64,000 nucleotides of DNA from Rhodocyclales bacterium (GTDB taxonomy: Bacteria > Pseudomonadota > Gammaproteobacteria > Burkholderiales > Rhodocyclaceae). Positions 25,186 through 34,234 of this stretch are shown here, one piece after another (positions within the stretch are counted from its first letter, which is position 1; every line of letters begins with the position of its first letter). Under the pieces are notes generated by a model. That model did no database searches, was not told the DNA's origin, and saw only the letters and a list, made by a program, of their open reading frames with translations. The position numbers and the translations under genes were made by a program. The DNA is taken from assembly GCA_028292505.1 (NCBI GenBank), contig JAQGMF010000012.1, forward strand, positions 39,435-103,434. Reading direction: 5' to 3'.

Positions 25186-26436
25186 ATGAAGGCTTTTGCC
25201 CTCCAGATATCCATTCTTTGCGCAGCGCTGTGCACCTCCCTGAGCGCTACGGCCGCTGCGGAGCAGACCATTGCGCTGCAGGTCGCTACGGCCATCGCCC
25301 CCGTCGAGATCACTTCCGACGTGATGCGCGAGACCAATCCCATCACCCCGCTCGACCATACGGCACAGACCGAAGACATCTGGGAACGCGTGCGCAAGGG
25401 CTTCGCCATGCGCGACCTCGAAAGTCCGCTGGTCGACGACCGCATGCGTTACTACCTGGCTCGCCCGCAGCAGCTCAAGCTGATGCTCGAGCGCGGCCGC
25501 AAGTACATGTACTACATCACCACAGAACTTGAAAAACGCGGCATGCCGACCGAGCTGGCATTATTGCCGATCGTCGAAAGCGCCTATAACCCGCTCGCCC
25601 TTTCGTCGGCCAAAGCCGCGGGGTTGTGGCAGTTCGTCCCATCGACCGGCAAGGACTTCCAGCTCACGCAGAACTGGTGGGTCGACGAGCGCCGTGACAT
25701 CGTCGCCTCGACCGATGCCGCGCTGAAATATCTACAAGCCATATACGAAATGCATGGCGACTGGCAGCTCGCGCTAGCCTCCTACAACTGGGGCGAAAAT
25801 GCTGTCGCACGCGCCATCGCCAACAACAAAGCGGCCGGCAAACCCACCGACTACATGAGCCTGTCGATGCCGACCGAGACACGTTACTACGTGCCCAAGC
25901 TGCAGGCCCTGAAGAACATCATCGCCCATCCGGAGTTGTACCAGATTGCCTTGCCGGCAATCCCGGACGAACCCTATTTCACCTCCATCGCAAAACGCCA
26001 GGGCATGGACGTGGCGCTTGCCGCCAAACTGGCGGAAATGCCTCTTTCCGAATTCCTCATGCTCAACCCCGGTTACAACCGGCCGGTCATGCCGGGTAGT
26101 GACAATGCCACCATCGTCGTGCCCATCGACAACGCGCGCAAGTTTCAGGAAAACCTGGCGGGCCACGATGCGCCGCTGGTGACCTGGAAGACCTACTCGG
26201 TGCCACGCACCGAGCGCATCGAGCAGGTTGCCAAGCGACTCAAACTCGCCGTGCAGGAAATATGCACAGCAAATGGCCTGCGCGCGCGCGCGCTGTTGGC
26301 GGCAGGCTATACCTTGCTCGTACCGGCAAGCGCCAGAGAGACCGTTGCCGATGCGGTCGACACAGCGTCAAACAAGCTGCGCCGCGTCTCGGCCCCCATC
26401 AAGAAGCCCCACTCGTACCCACGCAGGCGGGGCTGA
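25186..26436 (+). CDS. mltD: membrane-bound lytic murein transglycosylase D-like
   Basis: Cleaves peptidoglycan glycan strands in the periplasm with 1,6-anhydro product formation. 416 residues with a signal peptide (about 1-24), an SLT catalytic domain with Glu131 in PIVESAYNP, GLWQFVPSTG and ASYNWGENAVARAI, and a C-terminal part with one or two LysM-like segments (YSVPRTERIEQVAKRLKL). It lacks an evident lipobox, unlike E. coli MltD. GAGGGA precedes ATG 25186. Confidence 0.9.
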   Translation: MKAFALQISILCAALCTSLSATAAAEQTIALQVATAIAPVEITSDVMRETNPITPLDHTAQTEDIWERVRKGFAMRDLESPLVDDRMRYYLARPQQLKLMLERGRKYMYYITTELEKRGMPTELALLPIVESAYNPLALSSAKAAGLWQFVPSTGKDFQLTQNWWVDERRDIVASTDAALKYLQAIYEMHGDWQLALASYNWGENAVARAIANNKAAGKPTDYMSLSMPTETRYYVPKLQALKNIIAHPELYQIALPAIPDEPYFTSIAKRQGMDVALAAKLAEMPLSEFLMLNPGYNRPVMPGSDNATIVVPIDNARKFQENLAGHDAPLVTWKTYSVPRTERIEQVAKRLKLAVQEICTANGLRARALLAAGYTLLVPASARETVADAVDTASNKLRRVSAPIKKPHSYPRRRG

Positions 26437-26444
26437 GCCCCGTC

Positions 26445-27089
26445 ATGCAGCGTAGTTTCATTACGCCCACACTTCTCCTGACGTACTTGCTGCTGGCCGC
26501 TTGCAGCAGTACGCGCCTGTCCAGCGATTGGCACGAACAGGCCGACGACGGGCATTCGCCGCAAAAGCTGGCTGTTATCGCCGTGGTGAAGGACGATGCC
26601 GTCAGCCGTCTTGTCGAGGACGAAGCAGCTCACCGCCTGCCCGCCAGTGTCCACGCTGTCGCCGCGCACCAGCTCGGTTTCACGCCCGGTGCCGACATCC
26701 AGACATTGCGCGAAAAACTGCAGAACGCCGGTTTCGATGCCGCCGTCATTACGCGGCTAGTGGTGGTCGACGAGCAGGAAATCTACCTTCCACCGCAAAC
26801 CTATTTCGTTGTCGATTTTGTCGACAACCGCCCTGTGTTTTCGCCCTACTACCGCGACTTCTGGCGCTTCTATCTGTATGCCAACAGCGTAGCGGTAACG
26901 CCCGCCTACAGGACGAAGGAAAGCCGCTACATCATCGAGACCATACTCTACCGCCTGCCCGAAGGCCGGCCTGTATGGTCGGCCGTCACCGAAACCCTGA
27001 ACCCCACTTCAACGCTGGTACTCATCAACGAAGTCGTGCGGCTCGTGCAAAAACAGATGGGCCGGGCTGCCCTCATCGGTGCCCGCTGA
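26445..27089 (+). CDS. putative lipoprotein, DUF-type, unknown function
   Basis: 214 residues with a lipoprotein signal: hydrophobic stretch, then LLAAC with Cys20. The mature part has a compact alpha/beta pattern (KLAVIAVVKDDAVSRLVEDE, AVITRLVVVDEQEIYLPPQT, YRTKESRYIIETILYRLPEG) resembling small envelope lipoproteins with a DUF4136-like look. Serine/threonine-rich stretch CSSTRLSSDW follows the lipidation site. It starts 8 bases after mltD, so the two are probably co-transcribed. No function can be named. Confidence 0.82.
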   Translation: MQRSFITPTLLLTYLLLAACSSTRLSSDWHEQADDGHSPQKLAVIAVVKDDAVSRLVEDEAAHRLPASVHAVAAHQLGFTPGADIQTLREKLQNAGFDAAVITRLVVVDEQEIYLPPQTYFVVDFVDNRPVFSPYYRDFWRFYLYANSVAVTPAYRTKESRYIIETILYRLPEGRPVWSAVTETLNPTSTLVLINEVVRLVQKQMGRAALIGAR

Positions 27090-27117
27090 ACGCGCAGCCC
27101 ACGCGCCTCGCCTCGCC

Positions 27118-28923
27118 ATGAATGCCTCGCAGCAGCAAACTTTCGCCTTATTCGAAGACAATCTCGGCCAGCCCGCAGGGGGTGTGCTCCTGCAGGAACA
27201 CCTGACTACCCTCGATTGCCAGGACATCGACGCAGCAGGCGCCTTCTTCGCGGCACTCGAACAGCATTCTCGCCAGGGCCATTGGATCGCCCTCGTCGCG
27301 CATTACGAGCTCGGCAGAGCTTTCGAACCCTCTGTGCCCACAGCCGCGTCGGATATGCCATTGGCACGGGCGCTGATCTTTGCCGAGGCCGTCACACTTG
27401 ATGAAACCGCGCTTGCCAACTGGTGGCAGACCCGACTTGCCGCGCTGACGCCGCAAGCGCGCGAAGCGGGCGTCTTGCAATTGACGCCCAGCCTGCCCAG
27501 GCAAGCCTACGCAACCAAGGCGCAACGCGTACTCGATTACATTCGCGCGGGCGATTGCTACCAGGTCAATCTCAGCTTCCCCATGACCGGTGGATACTTC
27601 GGACATCCTCTGGCGCTTTACGCCAGATTGCGTACGACGCAGCCGGTCAAGCATGGCGCACTCATTTACGATGGCGGAGAATGGCTGCTGTCACGCTCGC
27701 CCGAACTGTTCTTCGAGCGCAAGGGACAGACACTCAGCTGTCGCCCCATGAAGGGAACAGCACCGCGCGGCAAAACGCCGCAAGAAGACGCGCTCAACGC
27801 ACGCACCCTGCAGGATTCCGAAAAAAATCGCGCCGAAAATCTCATGATCGTGGATCTCATCCGCAACGATCTCGGTCGCCTCGCCAAGGCCGGTGATGTG
27901 CACGTACGCAGCCTGTTCGAACTGGAGCAATACGAAACCGTTTTTCAGCTCACCTCCAGCGTCGAAGCCGCCCCGGTGGCAGCGCCACTTGTCGAAATAT
28001 TCCGCGCGCTGTTTCCCTGCGGCTCGGTCACCGGCGCGCCGAAGATACGCGCCATGCAGATCATCCATGAACTGGAAGCGCAGATACGCGGCCCGTATTG
28101 CGGTGCCATCGGCTGGATCGCACCCGACGGCGATTGCAACTTCAATGTACCGATCCGCACCCTGCGCCTGCAAAATAACTTTAAATGCCGTATGGATATT
28201 GGCAGCGGCATCGTCGCCGACTCCGATCCGGATGCAGAATATGACGAATGCCTGACCAAGGCACGCTTCGTCACCGATGATGGCCTGCAACTGATCGAAA
28301 CCCTGCGCTGCGAAATCTACAACCGTGGCGACGAAAGCGAACCCTACCCTCTGATTGCCTGGCATCTGCAGCGCCTGGCACGCTCAGCCCAGACATTGGG
28401 CTTCAGGTACGACGAGGAAGCAGTGCGCAATATGCTGCTGGCCCAGGCCGCGGCGCTGCCGCTGGGTCTGCAGCGCGTGCGGCTGCTGCTGTCGCGCGAC
28501 GGCATGCTCGAATGCAACAGCGCGCCACTGGGTGCCCTGCCCGACAACCCCACACTCGCCATCGCACACGAGCGTCTAGACCCTGCCGATCCGCGCCTGC
28601 AACACAAGACGACCGCGCGGCATTTCTATGACGCAGCGCTAAGAGATGCAATGTCCGCAGGACATTTCGACATCATCTATCTCAACACGCGCGGCGAAGT
28701 CTGCGAAGGGGCGCGCAGTAACGTCTTCATCGAGCGCGATGGTCATCTGCTGACGCCGCCCATATCGAGCGGACTGCTGCCGGGTGTGATGCGCGCGCAG
28801 TTGCTGGCGGCCGGCAGCGCAAGCGAGGAAGTCATCACGCTGGACGATCTCGTCAATGCCGAACGAATATTTGTTGGCAATGCCTTGCGTGGGCTGATCG
28901 AGGCACGCTTGATCGGTGTTTGA
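27118..28923 (+). CDS. pabB: aminodeoxychorismate synthase I / aminodeoxychorismate lyase fusion
   Basis: 601 residues combining two folate-pathway steps to p-aminobenzoate. Residues 1 to about 350: chorismate-binding domain with SRSPELFFE, MKGTAPRG, NLMIVDLIRNDLGR, CGSVTGAPKIRAMQIIHELE and YCGAIGW. Residues about 370-601: PabC-like class IV aminotransferase/lyase with LIETLR, GARSNVFIE and PISSGLLPGVMR. Such PabB-PabC fusions are common in betaproteobacteria. The glutaminase partner PabA is not in the window. ATG 27118 is used; a GTG at 27079 inside the lipoprotein gene is an alternative. Confidence 0.94.
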   Translation: MNASQQQTFALFEDNLGQPAGGVLLQEHLTTLDCQDIDAAGAFFAALEQHSRQGHWIALVAHYELGRAFEPSVPTAASDMPLARALIFAEAVTLDETALANWWQTRLAALTPQAREAGVLQLTPSLPRQAYATKAQRVLDYIRAGDCYQVNLSFPMTGGYFGHPLALYARLRTTQPVKHGALIYDGGEWLLSRSPELFFERKGQTLSCRPMKGTAPRGKTPQEDALNARTLQDSEKNRAENLMIVDLIRNDLGRLAKAGDVHVRSLFELEQYETVFQLTSSVEAAPVAAPLVEIFRALFPCGSVTGAPKIRAMQIIHELEAQIRGPYCGAIGWIAPDGDCNFNVPIRTLRLQNNFKCRMDIGSGIVADSDPDAEYDECLTKARFVTDDGLQLIETLRCEIYNRGDESEPYPLIAWHLQRLARSAQTLGFRYDEEAVRNMLLAQAAALPLGLQRVRLLLSRDGMLECNSAPLGALPDNPTLAIAHERLDPADPRLQHKTTARHFYDAALRDAMSAGHFDIIYLNTRGEVCEGARSNVFIERDGHLLTPPISSGLLPGVMRAQLLAAGSASEEVITLDDLVNAERIFVGNALRGLIEARLIGV

Positions 28924-28961
28924 ATGCGAGTAAGCCTGTCATTCCGCGTAGGTCGGACCGT

Positions 28962-29351
28962 TCACAACGAATGCATCAACCGCGAGCGCACATCGGCGAT
29001 GCTTTGCCAGACGCGCCGCTCGGGGCTGGACAGCGCATAGGCACGTGATTCTTCGGGAGTTTGGGCCAGGAAGGTCTGCAGCAGGCGTTCGAGCTGCGCG
29101 ATGTGCGGCAGCATCGGGCCGCAGAATAAAACGTGCGCATCGCGCTGGATAACCAGCGTCGGGAAATTGTCGATGTCGATGTCGCCCGCCACTTCGGGCT
29201 CATCCTCGACATCGATCCACGCTAGGCGCGCGGCGGGAAACTGGCTCGCCAACGTCTCAAAGGCCGGCCGGTATTCGCGGCAGCTGCTGCACCATTGCGC
29301 GCACAGGCATGCCACCAGAAAACCTTGCCCGTCCTTCCACTTGTTTGTCAT
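28962..29351 (-). CDS. thioredoxin family protein with CSSC active site
   Basis: 129 residues. Thioredoxin fold with WCSSC at 20-24 (AQWCSSCREY), the conserved DVEDEPEVA segment, and cis-proline in DNFPTLVI. The CSSC dipeptide differs from the CGPC of classic thioredoxin. No signal peptide, so probably cytoplasmic. About 30 extra C-terminal residues extend past the thioredoxin core. It lies 12 bases from the AsmA-like gene on the same strand. Its redox role is unknown. Confidence 0.88.
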   Translation of the reverse strand: MTNKWKDGQGFLVACLCAQWCSSCREYRPAFETLASQFPAARLAWIDVEDEPEVAGDIDIDNFPTLVIQRDAHVLFCGPMLPHIAQLERLLQTFLAQTPEESRAYALSSPERRVWQSIADVRSRLMHSL

Positions 29352-29363
29352 GCACGAACCGTA

Positions 29364-30560
29364 TCAGGGCACCATCAGCGTCGGCGAATTGACCTGGCCG
29401 GTGAGCACAAGAGCGCGTGATTTTCTGTCGCCATTCGGCAGCTTGATCGATGCGGCGACATTGCCACGCAGCTTGCCTTCCTGCTCGATTTGAAAACTAC
29501 CCGAACCCTGCATAGCGCCGCCATCGAGATGATGAATGGATATGGCAGAAGGCTTGCCAATGCCACCCGAAAATCCGCCGTCGAGCGCCACGAACTTGGT
29601 CAGCCCGCCACCCGCCGGGCCGGGGTCCTGCCGGCGCAGACCTTCGAGCAAGCCGAAGCGATCGATACTACCCGAGCGCAGATTGTAGGTACCGCTGGTA
29701 GTCACGCTCTTGCCCAAATCAGCCAGCGTGTCGGCAGTTGCAGCAAGCTTCACGTTGGCAGTCAAAGTGCCTTGCACCGTGTGGCCGGCGTATAGACGCG
29801 TCAGCACGCCAGCGGCATCGAGCTTGTCGAGCTTTATTTCACCATCGACCGCGAACTTGTCGGTGACCGTCAAACGCACCATGCCGTCGACCGAACCACC
29901 GTCGCCGGTGCCACCGATCTTGTCCAGCAATAGGCGATCGTCATTGACGTCGCCCTGCGCGACGATATTGTCGAATCGCAAAGCGGACAGCACATCCCAT
30001 TTCCAGTTGTTCAACTGCACGAGCACGGCCAGCTTGCCCTCGTGCGGCGTGACATCGAAGCGCATGCCGCCCTCAGTTGTAACACGCAGATGCGTCAGGG
30101 TGCCGTCTTCGGCGAATTCCATCTCACCAGCGGGCAACACCACCGCATTGGCGCCCATCAACAATTTGAGCTTGGCGAAACGCACCGCCGTGATCTTGTG
30201 TGTCGACTTGCCGTCAAAGGTGCCAAGGCGCAGCAACGAACTCGGCCGGGCGACGATCTCGTCTGCTTCGATGCGCACACGATTGGTCTTGCCACCGGTG
30301 ATCCAGGCCGCCCAGTCGGGTGATACCCAAGCCTTGGCGATCACGATGGGATCGGGCGTGTGTATCTCGACATTGCGTAGCGCCTGCGCCGGCCAGGGAT
30401 GGAAGGTGTAACCGTTCTCGATGTAAGTGACGGGCAAGCCCAGCCATGCTTCGGGGCTCGCGCCATGCGCCACGCCCGAGGAGATGAAGTGGGTGAACAT
30501 CAGCAGGCCGGCCGTGAACAACGCGCCGGTGTACGACATGGATTTCTGGATTTTTTTCAT
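29364..30560 (-). CDS. exported AsmA-like protein of unknown function
   Basis: 398 residues with an N-terminal signal or anchor (about 10-34), followed by a beta-rich protein with repeated patterns like VRFAKLKLLMG, GEIKLDKLDAAGVL, LAATADTLADLGKSV and GSGSFQIEQEGKLRGNV. This resembles AsmA/DUF748-type envelope proteins or the N domain of type II secretion GspN, but the match is loose. ATG 30560 is preferred over a GTG at 30572. It is transcribed away from the tRNA gene. Confidence 0.6.
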   Translation of the reverse strand: MKKIQKSMSYTGALFTAGLLMFTHFISSGVAHGASPEAWLGLPVTYIENGYTFHPWPAQALRNVEIHTPDPIVIAKAWVSPDWAAWITGGKTNRVRIEADEIVARPSSLLRLGTFDGKSTHKITAVRFAKLKLLMGANAVVLPAGEMEFAEDGTLTHLRVTTEGGMRFDVTPHEGKLAVLVQLNNWKWDVLSALRFDNIVAQGDVNDDRLLLDKIGGTGDGGSVDGMVRLTVTDKFAVDGEIKLDKLDAAGVLTRLYAGHTVQGTLTANVKLAATADTLADLGKSVTTSGTYNLRSGSIDRFGLLEGLRRQDPGPAGGGLTKFVALDGGFSGGIGKPSAISIHHLDGGAMQGSGSFQIEQEGKLRGNVAASIKLPNGDRKSRALVLTGQVNSPTLMVP

Positions 30561-30650
30561 AGCGACACTCACTCTACCTGATCGTATTGTTCAGCCCAAT
30601 CGCCGAGTTAATACAGCACAACGCGAAGCGCAGCGGAAAGCACAAGCGCC

Positions 30651-30679
30651 TTTACAGTGTGCAGCCCGATGTCTATAAT
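30651..30679 (+). promoter_or_regulatory. promoter of tRNA-Asn
   Basis: TTTACA (30651-30656), 17-base spacer, perfect TATAAT (30674-30679), placed 16 bases before the mature tRNA 5' end. Confidence 0.85.
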
Positions 30680-30695
30680 CCGCAGCCTTGCATGT

Positions 30696-30771
30696 TCCTC
30701 GATAGCTCAGTTGGTAGAGCGCCGGACTGTTAATCCGTAGGTCCCTGGTTCGAGCCCAGGTCGAGGAGCCA
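30696..30771 (+). tRNA. tRNA-Asn (anticodon GTT)
   Basis: 76 bases with acceptor stem TCCTCGA/TCGAGGA, D stem GCTC/GAGC, anticodon loop CTGTTAA with GTT at 30729-30731, T arm CCTGG-TTCGAGC-CCAGG, discriminator G and encoded CCA (30769-30771). Decodes AAC/AAU. An integrase relic begins 18 bases downstream, which suggests past use as an integration site. Confidence 0.97.
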
Positions 30772-30781
30772 AGCAGCACAA

Positions 30782-30811
30782 GGGTTTAGCTAAACGGCTA
30801 AGCCCTTTTTT
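30782..30811 (+). terminator. intrinsic terminator after tRNA-Asn
   Basis: GGGTTTAGC pairs with GCTAAGCCC (one wobble) around TAAACG, followed by six T. The 3' end of the integrase relic on the other strand overlaps it. Confidence 0.88.
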
Positions 30812-31193
30812 GCTTTCTGGCGCGACAAAAACGTGACAGCTTGAATCACGTTCGTGCCGACATCCCTCTCAATCCTTGCTGCTGCCGACTGCAAATTATT
30901 CGTTGCAAACTTGGCGTAGCGATCCACCCTCTGGCGAGATTTCCAGCCGCCCAAGTCTTTCAACTTGTCGCAATGGGTGCCCGCTTGAGCGCACTGAGCC
31001 GCGCCGTGTTCGTTACTTGCCAGTAAATAGGTTTGTTCCGATAAGTGAAACATATTGTCGGATGCTTCCCCATGTGTTCCCGCAGAACGGTCACTGCATC
31101 GGTATTCAACGGTACGCCTCGGCGTTCCATTCTTGGTTTGGTTGAGCCATGCCGTCTTGCGTTGCAAATCCACACGCTCCCATTTCCAGACAA
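30790..31193 (-). pseudogene. decayed tyrosine recombinase (phage/island integrase), C-terminal part
   Basis: Pieces of an integrase catalytic domain occur in order on the minus strand but in shifting frames: VDLQRKTAWLNQTKNG, then RGVPLNTDAVTVLREHMG, TYRNKPI and ALKRAP in a second frame, then LKDLGGWKSRQRVDRYAKFA back in the first. The stretch that should carry the HDLRHTWAS box with catalytic Arg and His is missing, while the Tyr (RYAKF) remains. At least two frameshifts and a deletion; the N-terminal part is absent. Its place next to tRNA-Asn marks an old integration site. Confidence 0.85.
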
Positions 31194-31335
31194 TTATTCT
31201 CCGCTGGCCTATTTGAAATCTACAAAAGGGACGAAGTAGAGATGGGATAGCGGAGCAAGTGGGTTGCTGCGAGGATAGTGGAATCCACGCCCGTCATGAC
31301 ATGTGAGAGCGCCAACTTCGCTAAGCGCATCGCAT

Positions 31336-34020
31336 TCAAATCTCTTTCACTGATGGCTCTGGCGCTTGTTGTATCCATTTTGCGAGCTTGGACATCAATT
31401 CACCAATATCCACCGGCTTGGCGAGAAAGTCATCCATTCCGGCGGCCCTGCAGCGTTCTTCATCCTCAGCGAATGCATCCGCAGTGATCGCGATGATCGG
31501 GGTTCGGTGTTGTCGGAGGGTTTCCCACTTGCGGATCAATTTTGTGGCTTCAAGACCGTCCATGATCGGCATCTGGCAGTCCATCAGTACGAGGTCAAAG
31601 CGTTCTTCAGAAGTGACGAGGGCAACGGCCTGGGAACCGTTCGACGCGGATCGATAGGTATAACCGTTTGCCTCAAGCAAGGACTCGAGCACCAGCCTGT
31701 TCGTCGCGTGATCTTCCACAATCAGGATATGCTTTACAGTTATCGGGGAAGAGACGTTTGCGTTCACATTGAACACGCGATCGTGGTTGAATTCCCCCTC
31801 GACGACGCCGACTTCAATACGGAACCAGAATCTTGAACCTCGGTCGGGTTCGCTGTCCACGCCGACGCTGCCATTCATGCGTTCGGCCAAGTTGCGCACG
31901 ATCGACAAACCAAGGCCGGTTCCGCCAAAACGCCGCGTGTTGGAACTGTCGATCTGAGAAAACGGCTTGAACAAAAGAGCGCGGTGCTCTGCGGCAATGC
32001 CGATGCCTGAGTCTGTCACGCTGAACTCAAGAAGCGCGATACCATCTCGACGCTCGAGTTCGTATGCGTCGATCCGGACTAGACCCTTGTGGGAAAACTT
32101 GATCGCATTGCTTACCAAGTTCGTCAGCATTTGACGAATACGCATTGGGTCGCCCGAATAACAGGCTTCTTCTCCATCATGCCAATGTGCTACTAGCTCT
32201 AAATTCTTATCGGCGATGCTGCCTGTCATCAGGCTAGCGATTTCGCGAATCACTCGAGACGGAGAAAACACGCTGGCCCTGAGTTCGAGAGCGCCCGCTT
32301 CGACTTTTGAAAGATCAAGAATATCGTTCAGCAAAGTCAGCAGTGTGCGGCCGGAATCAAGAATGATTTTCACGAATTCGCGCCGATCTTCTTCATTTGG
32401 CACGGGCCCCGACAAAAGCTGCGCCATACCAAGAATTCCATTCATGGGCGTGCGTATTTCGTGAGACATCGTCGCAAGAAAGCGGCTCTTTGCAAGATTG
32501 GCGTCTTCAGCCACTCTCTTTGCAACGTGAAGTGCCTGTTCCGCTTGCTTGCGTTCAGTGATTTCAAGATGGGTGCCCGCCATCCACTCCGGCTTGCCTT
32601 CCGGCGTGCGCGAGAACAATCTGCCGCGCGTTGAAACCCAGATACAGCGGCCATCTTTATGCCGCATGCGTAGCTCACATTCATAGTAATTCAGCTCCCC
32701 CGAAAAGTGGCGGGCCAACAGCTGTTGTGCGTAAGCGCAATCGTCTGCTTGCGTCAGTTCCATCCAGGTCTGAACGCTGACGGGCGCCAGCTCCACTATC
32801 GTGTAGCCCAACATCTCTGCCCAGCGCTCATTGATATGAAGCTCGCCAGTCTGGACATTCCATCCCCACGTGCCTGCGTTCGTCCCTTCCAGGATATTGC
32901 TCAACTGCTGCCGTTCAACAATAAGCGCTTCTTCGGCTGCCTCGATCTCTCTGCGACTGCGTTGTAACCAATAGAGAGAAAGTGTCAGTAATAGCGTGGC
33001 TGTGATACCCGCAATCAGGGCGATGCGCGCACCGTTTCGGGGGCCGCTGCGAAAAAACTCCGCGCGAGGATGCAACACTATTTCCCAAGGCCGCGAACCG
33101 ACTTCAATGGTCAGAACTATGTCTTCATCAGTAACCCGATAATCGTCACGTAGCGCCCGCGGAAGATCACTATTTTCGCCACGTGCTGTATAGATAAGTT
33201 TGCGTGGTTCAGATTCTCGGTCAAACACCAGTAGATCGAGCTGTGCCGCATCGGCGCGGAACGCGGCTTCGTGAAGAATAGCCGGTACCTGAATGACGAC
33301 GGCCACGTATCCCATGAGGTGTCGTCGTCGTTCGACAACGGTCGTGGTGGCCCCCGACGAATACACCGGCGCCGATATCGCAAATCCCTGTGCTTCTGCG
33401 GCCTCTTTGCCAGAGCTGATGATCTTGAACGTCTCTGAAGCGATAGGCTGTCCAACGTCTCGCGACTTCCACTTCGAGTGCATGCGGGCCGGATCAAAGC
33501 CCATGTCGACGCCGATTGCGCCCGTTTCTTCTGGCCACGCAAATAGGACAGGAACATATTCTGCCCGCGGCCGCACCGGGACAAAACGACCGTGCTCGGG
33601 TTCGGTCAGACGGAAATCCTTTAACCCATGCGATCTGGCCTTGGCTTCAAATTCGAGGAGGTTGGCTGCGGGTACAACGGGTTGCCATTCAAGAAAGGTC
33701 AACGTGTGCGAGTCAGCCATCAATCTTTTGCTGTACTCCAGGAATTCTTCGCGTTCGAGATTTCGTGCCGAAGCCACCATCAAACTGAGACCGCGAACCG
33801 CTTCTACTGTTCGAGCCAGCTCAAGATCGAATGACCCGACCACAGACTGCGCCGCCGCGCCGAGCCGATCTCGCTGCTGCAGATTGGCATTTGCATCTAT
33901 GGCGCGATAGATCAGCCAGGAGCCCATCAACCCCACGGCCAATGTCAAAAGAATTCGCGTGTCATCCAACAGTTGCCTGCGTAAACGGCCCGCACCAAAT
34001 CGCTTGGCCCACACACTCAT
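31336..34020 (-). CDS. hybrid histidine kinase with CHASE, PAS and REC domains
   Basis: 894 residues. TM about 23-42; CHASE periplasmic domain about 75-290 (FLEWQPVVPAAN, GIDMGF-like GAIGVDMGFDPAR); TM about 330-350; PAS-PAC about 370-495; HisKA with His520 in MSHEIRTPMNG; HATPase with NLVSNAIKFS and GGTGLGLSIV; REC with Asp814 in LVLMDCQMPIMDG and Lys in FLAKPVD. Such kinases pass phosphate through an Hpt protein, and one is encoded close by. It follows the GGDEF regulator by 214 bases with no gene between. Base composition looks less GC-rich than the surrounding housekeeping genes. Confidence 0.94.
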   Translation of the reverse strand: MSVWAKRFGAGRLRRQLLDDTRILLTLAVGLMGSWLIYRAIDANANLQQRDRLGAAAQSVVGSFDLELARTVEAVRGLSLMVASARNLEREEFLEYSKRLMADSHTLTFLEWQPVVPAANLLEFEAKARSHGLKDFRLTEPEHGRFVPVRPRAEYVPVLFAWPEETGAIGVDMGFDPARMHSKWKSRDVGQPIASETFKIISSGKEAAEAQGFAISAPVYSSGATTTVVERRRHLMGYVAVVIQVPAILHEAAFRADAAQLDLLVFDRESEPRKLIYTARGENSDLPRALRDDYRVTDEDIVLTIEVGSRPWEIVLHPRAEFFRSGPRNGARIALIAGITATLLLTLSLYWLQRSRREIEAAEEALIVERQQLSNILEGTNAGTWGWNVQTGELHINERWAEMLGYTIVELAPVSVQTWMELTQADDCAYAQQLLARHFSGELNYYECELRMRHKDGRCIWVSTRGRLFSRTPEGKPEWMAGTHLEITERKQAEQALHVAKRVAEDANLAKSRFLATMSHEIRTPMNGILGMAQLLSGPVPNEEDRREFVKIILDSGRTLLTLLNDILDLSKVEAGALELRASVFSPSRVIREIASLMTGSIADKNLELVAHWHDGEEACYSGDPMRIRQMLTNLVSNAIKFSHKGLVRIDAYELERRDGIALLEFSVTDSGIGIAAEHRALLFKPFSQIDSSNTRRFGGTGLGLSIVRNLAERMNGSVGVDSEPDRGSRFWFRIEVGVVEGEFNHDRVFNVNANVSSPITVKHILIVEDHATNRLVLESLLEANGYTYRSASNGSQAVALVTSEERFDLVLMDCQMPIMDGLEATKLIRKWETLRQHRTPIIAITADAFAEDEERCRAAGMDDFLAKPVDIGELMSKLAKWIQQAPEPSVKEI

Positions 34021-34234
34021 TGATTGAGTTCCAGCGTTGTGATCAGTTGCTCATAGAGGGTCTGCATACCAAGACGGGTGTTGGAGACCAGACCTGCGGT
34101 GCTGTGTTTCAGCGTGCCGAGGTGCTGTCTGACAGTGTTCAATAACTCGCACGACATATTTCCACAAGGAAATGTTGCTCGAATTGGACTCAGCATAGGC
34201 ACTCCGTTCAAGGGGCTCGCCGACATATCGCGCT

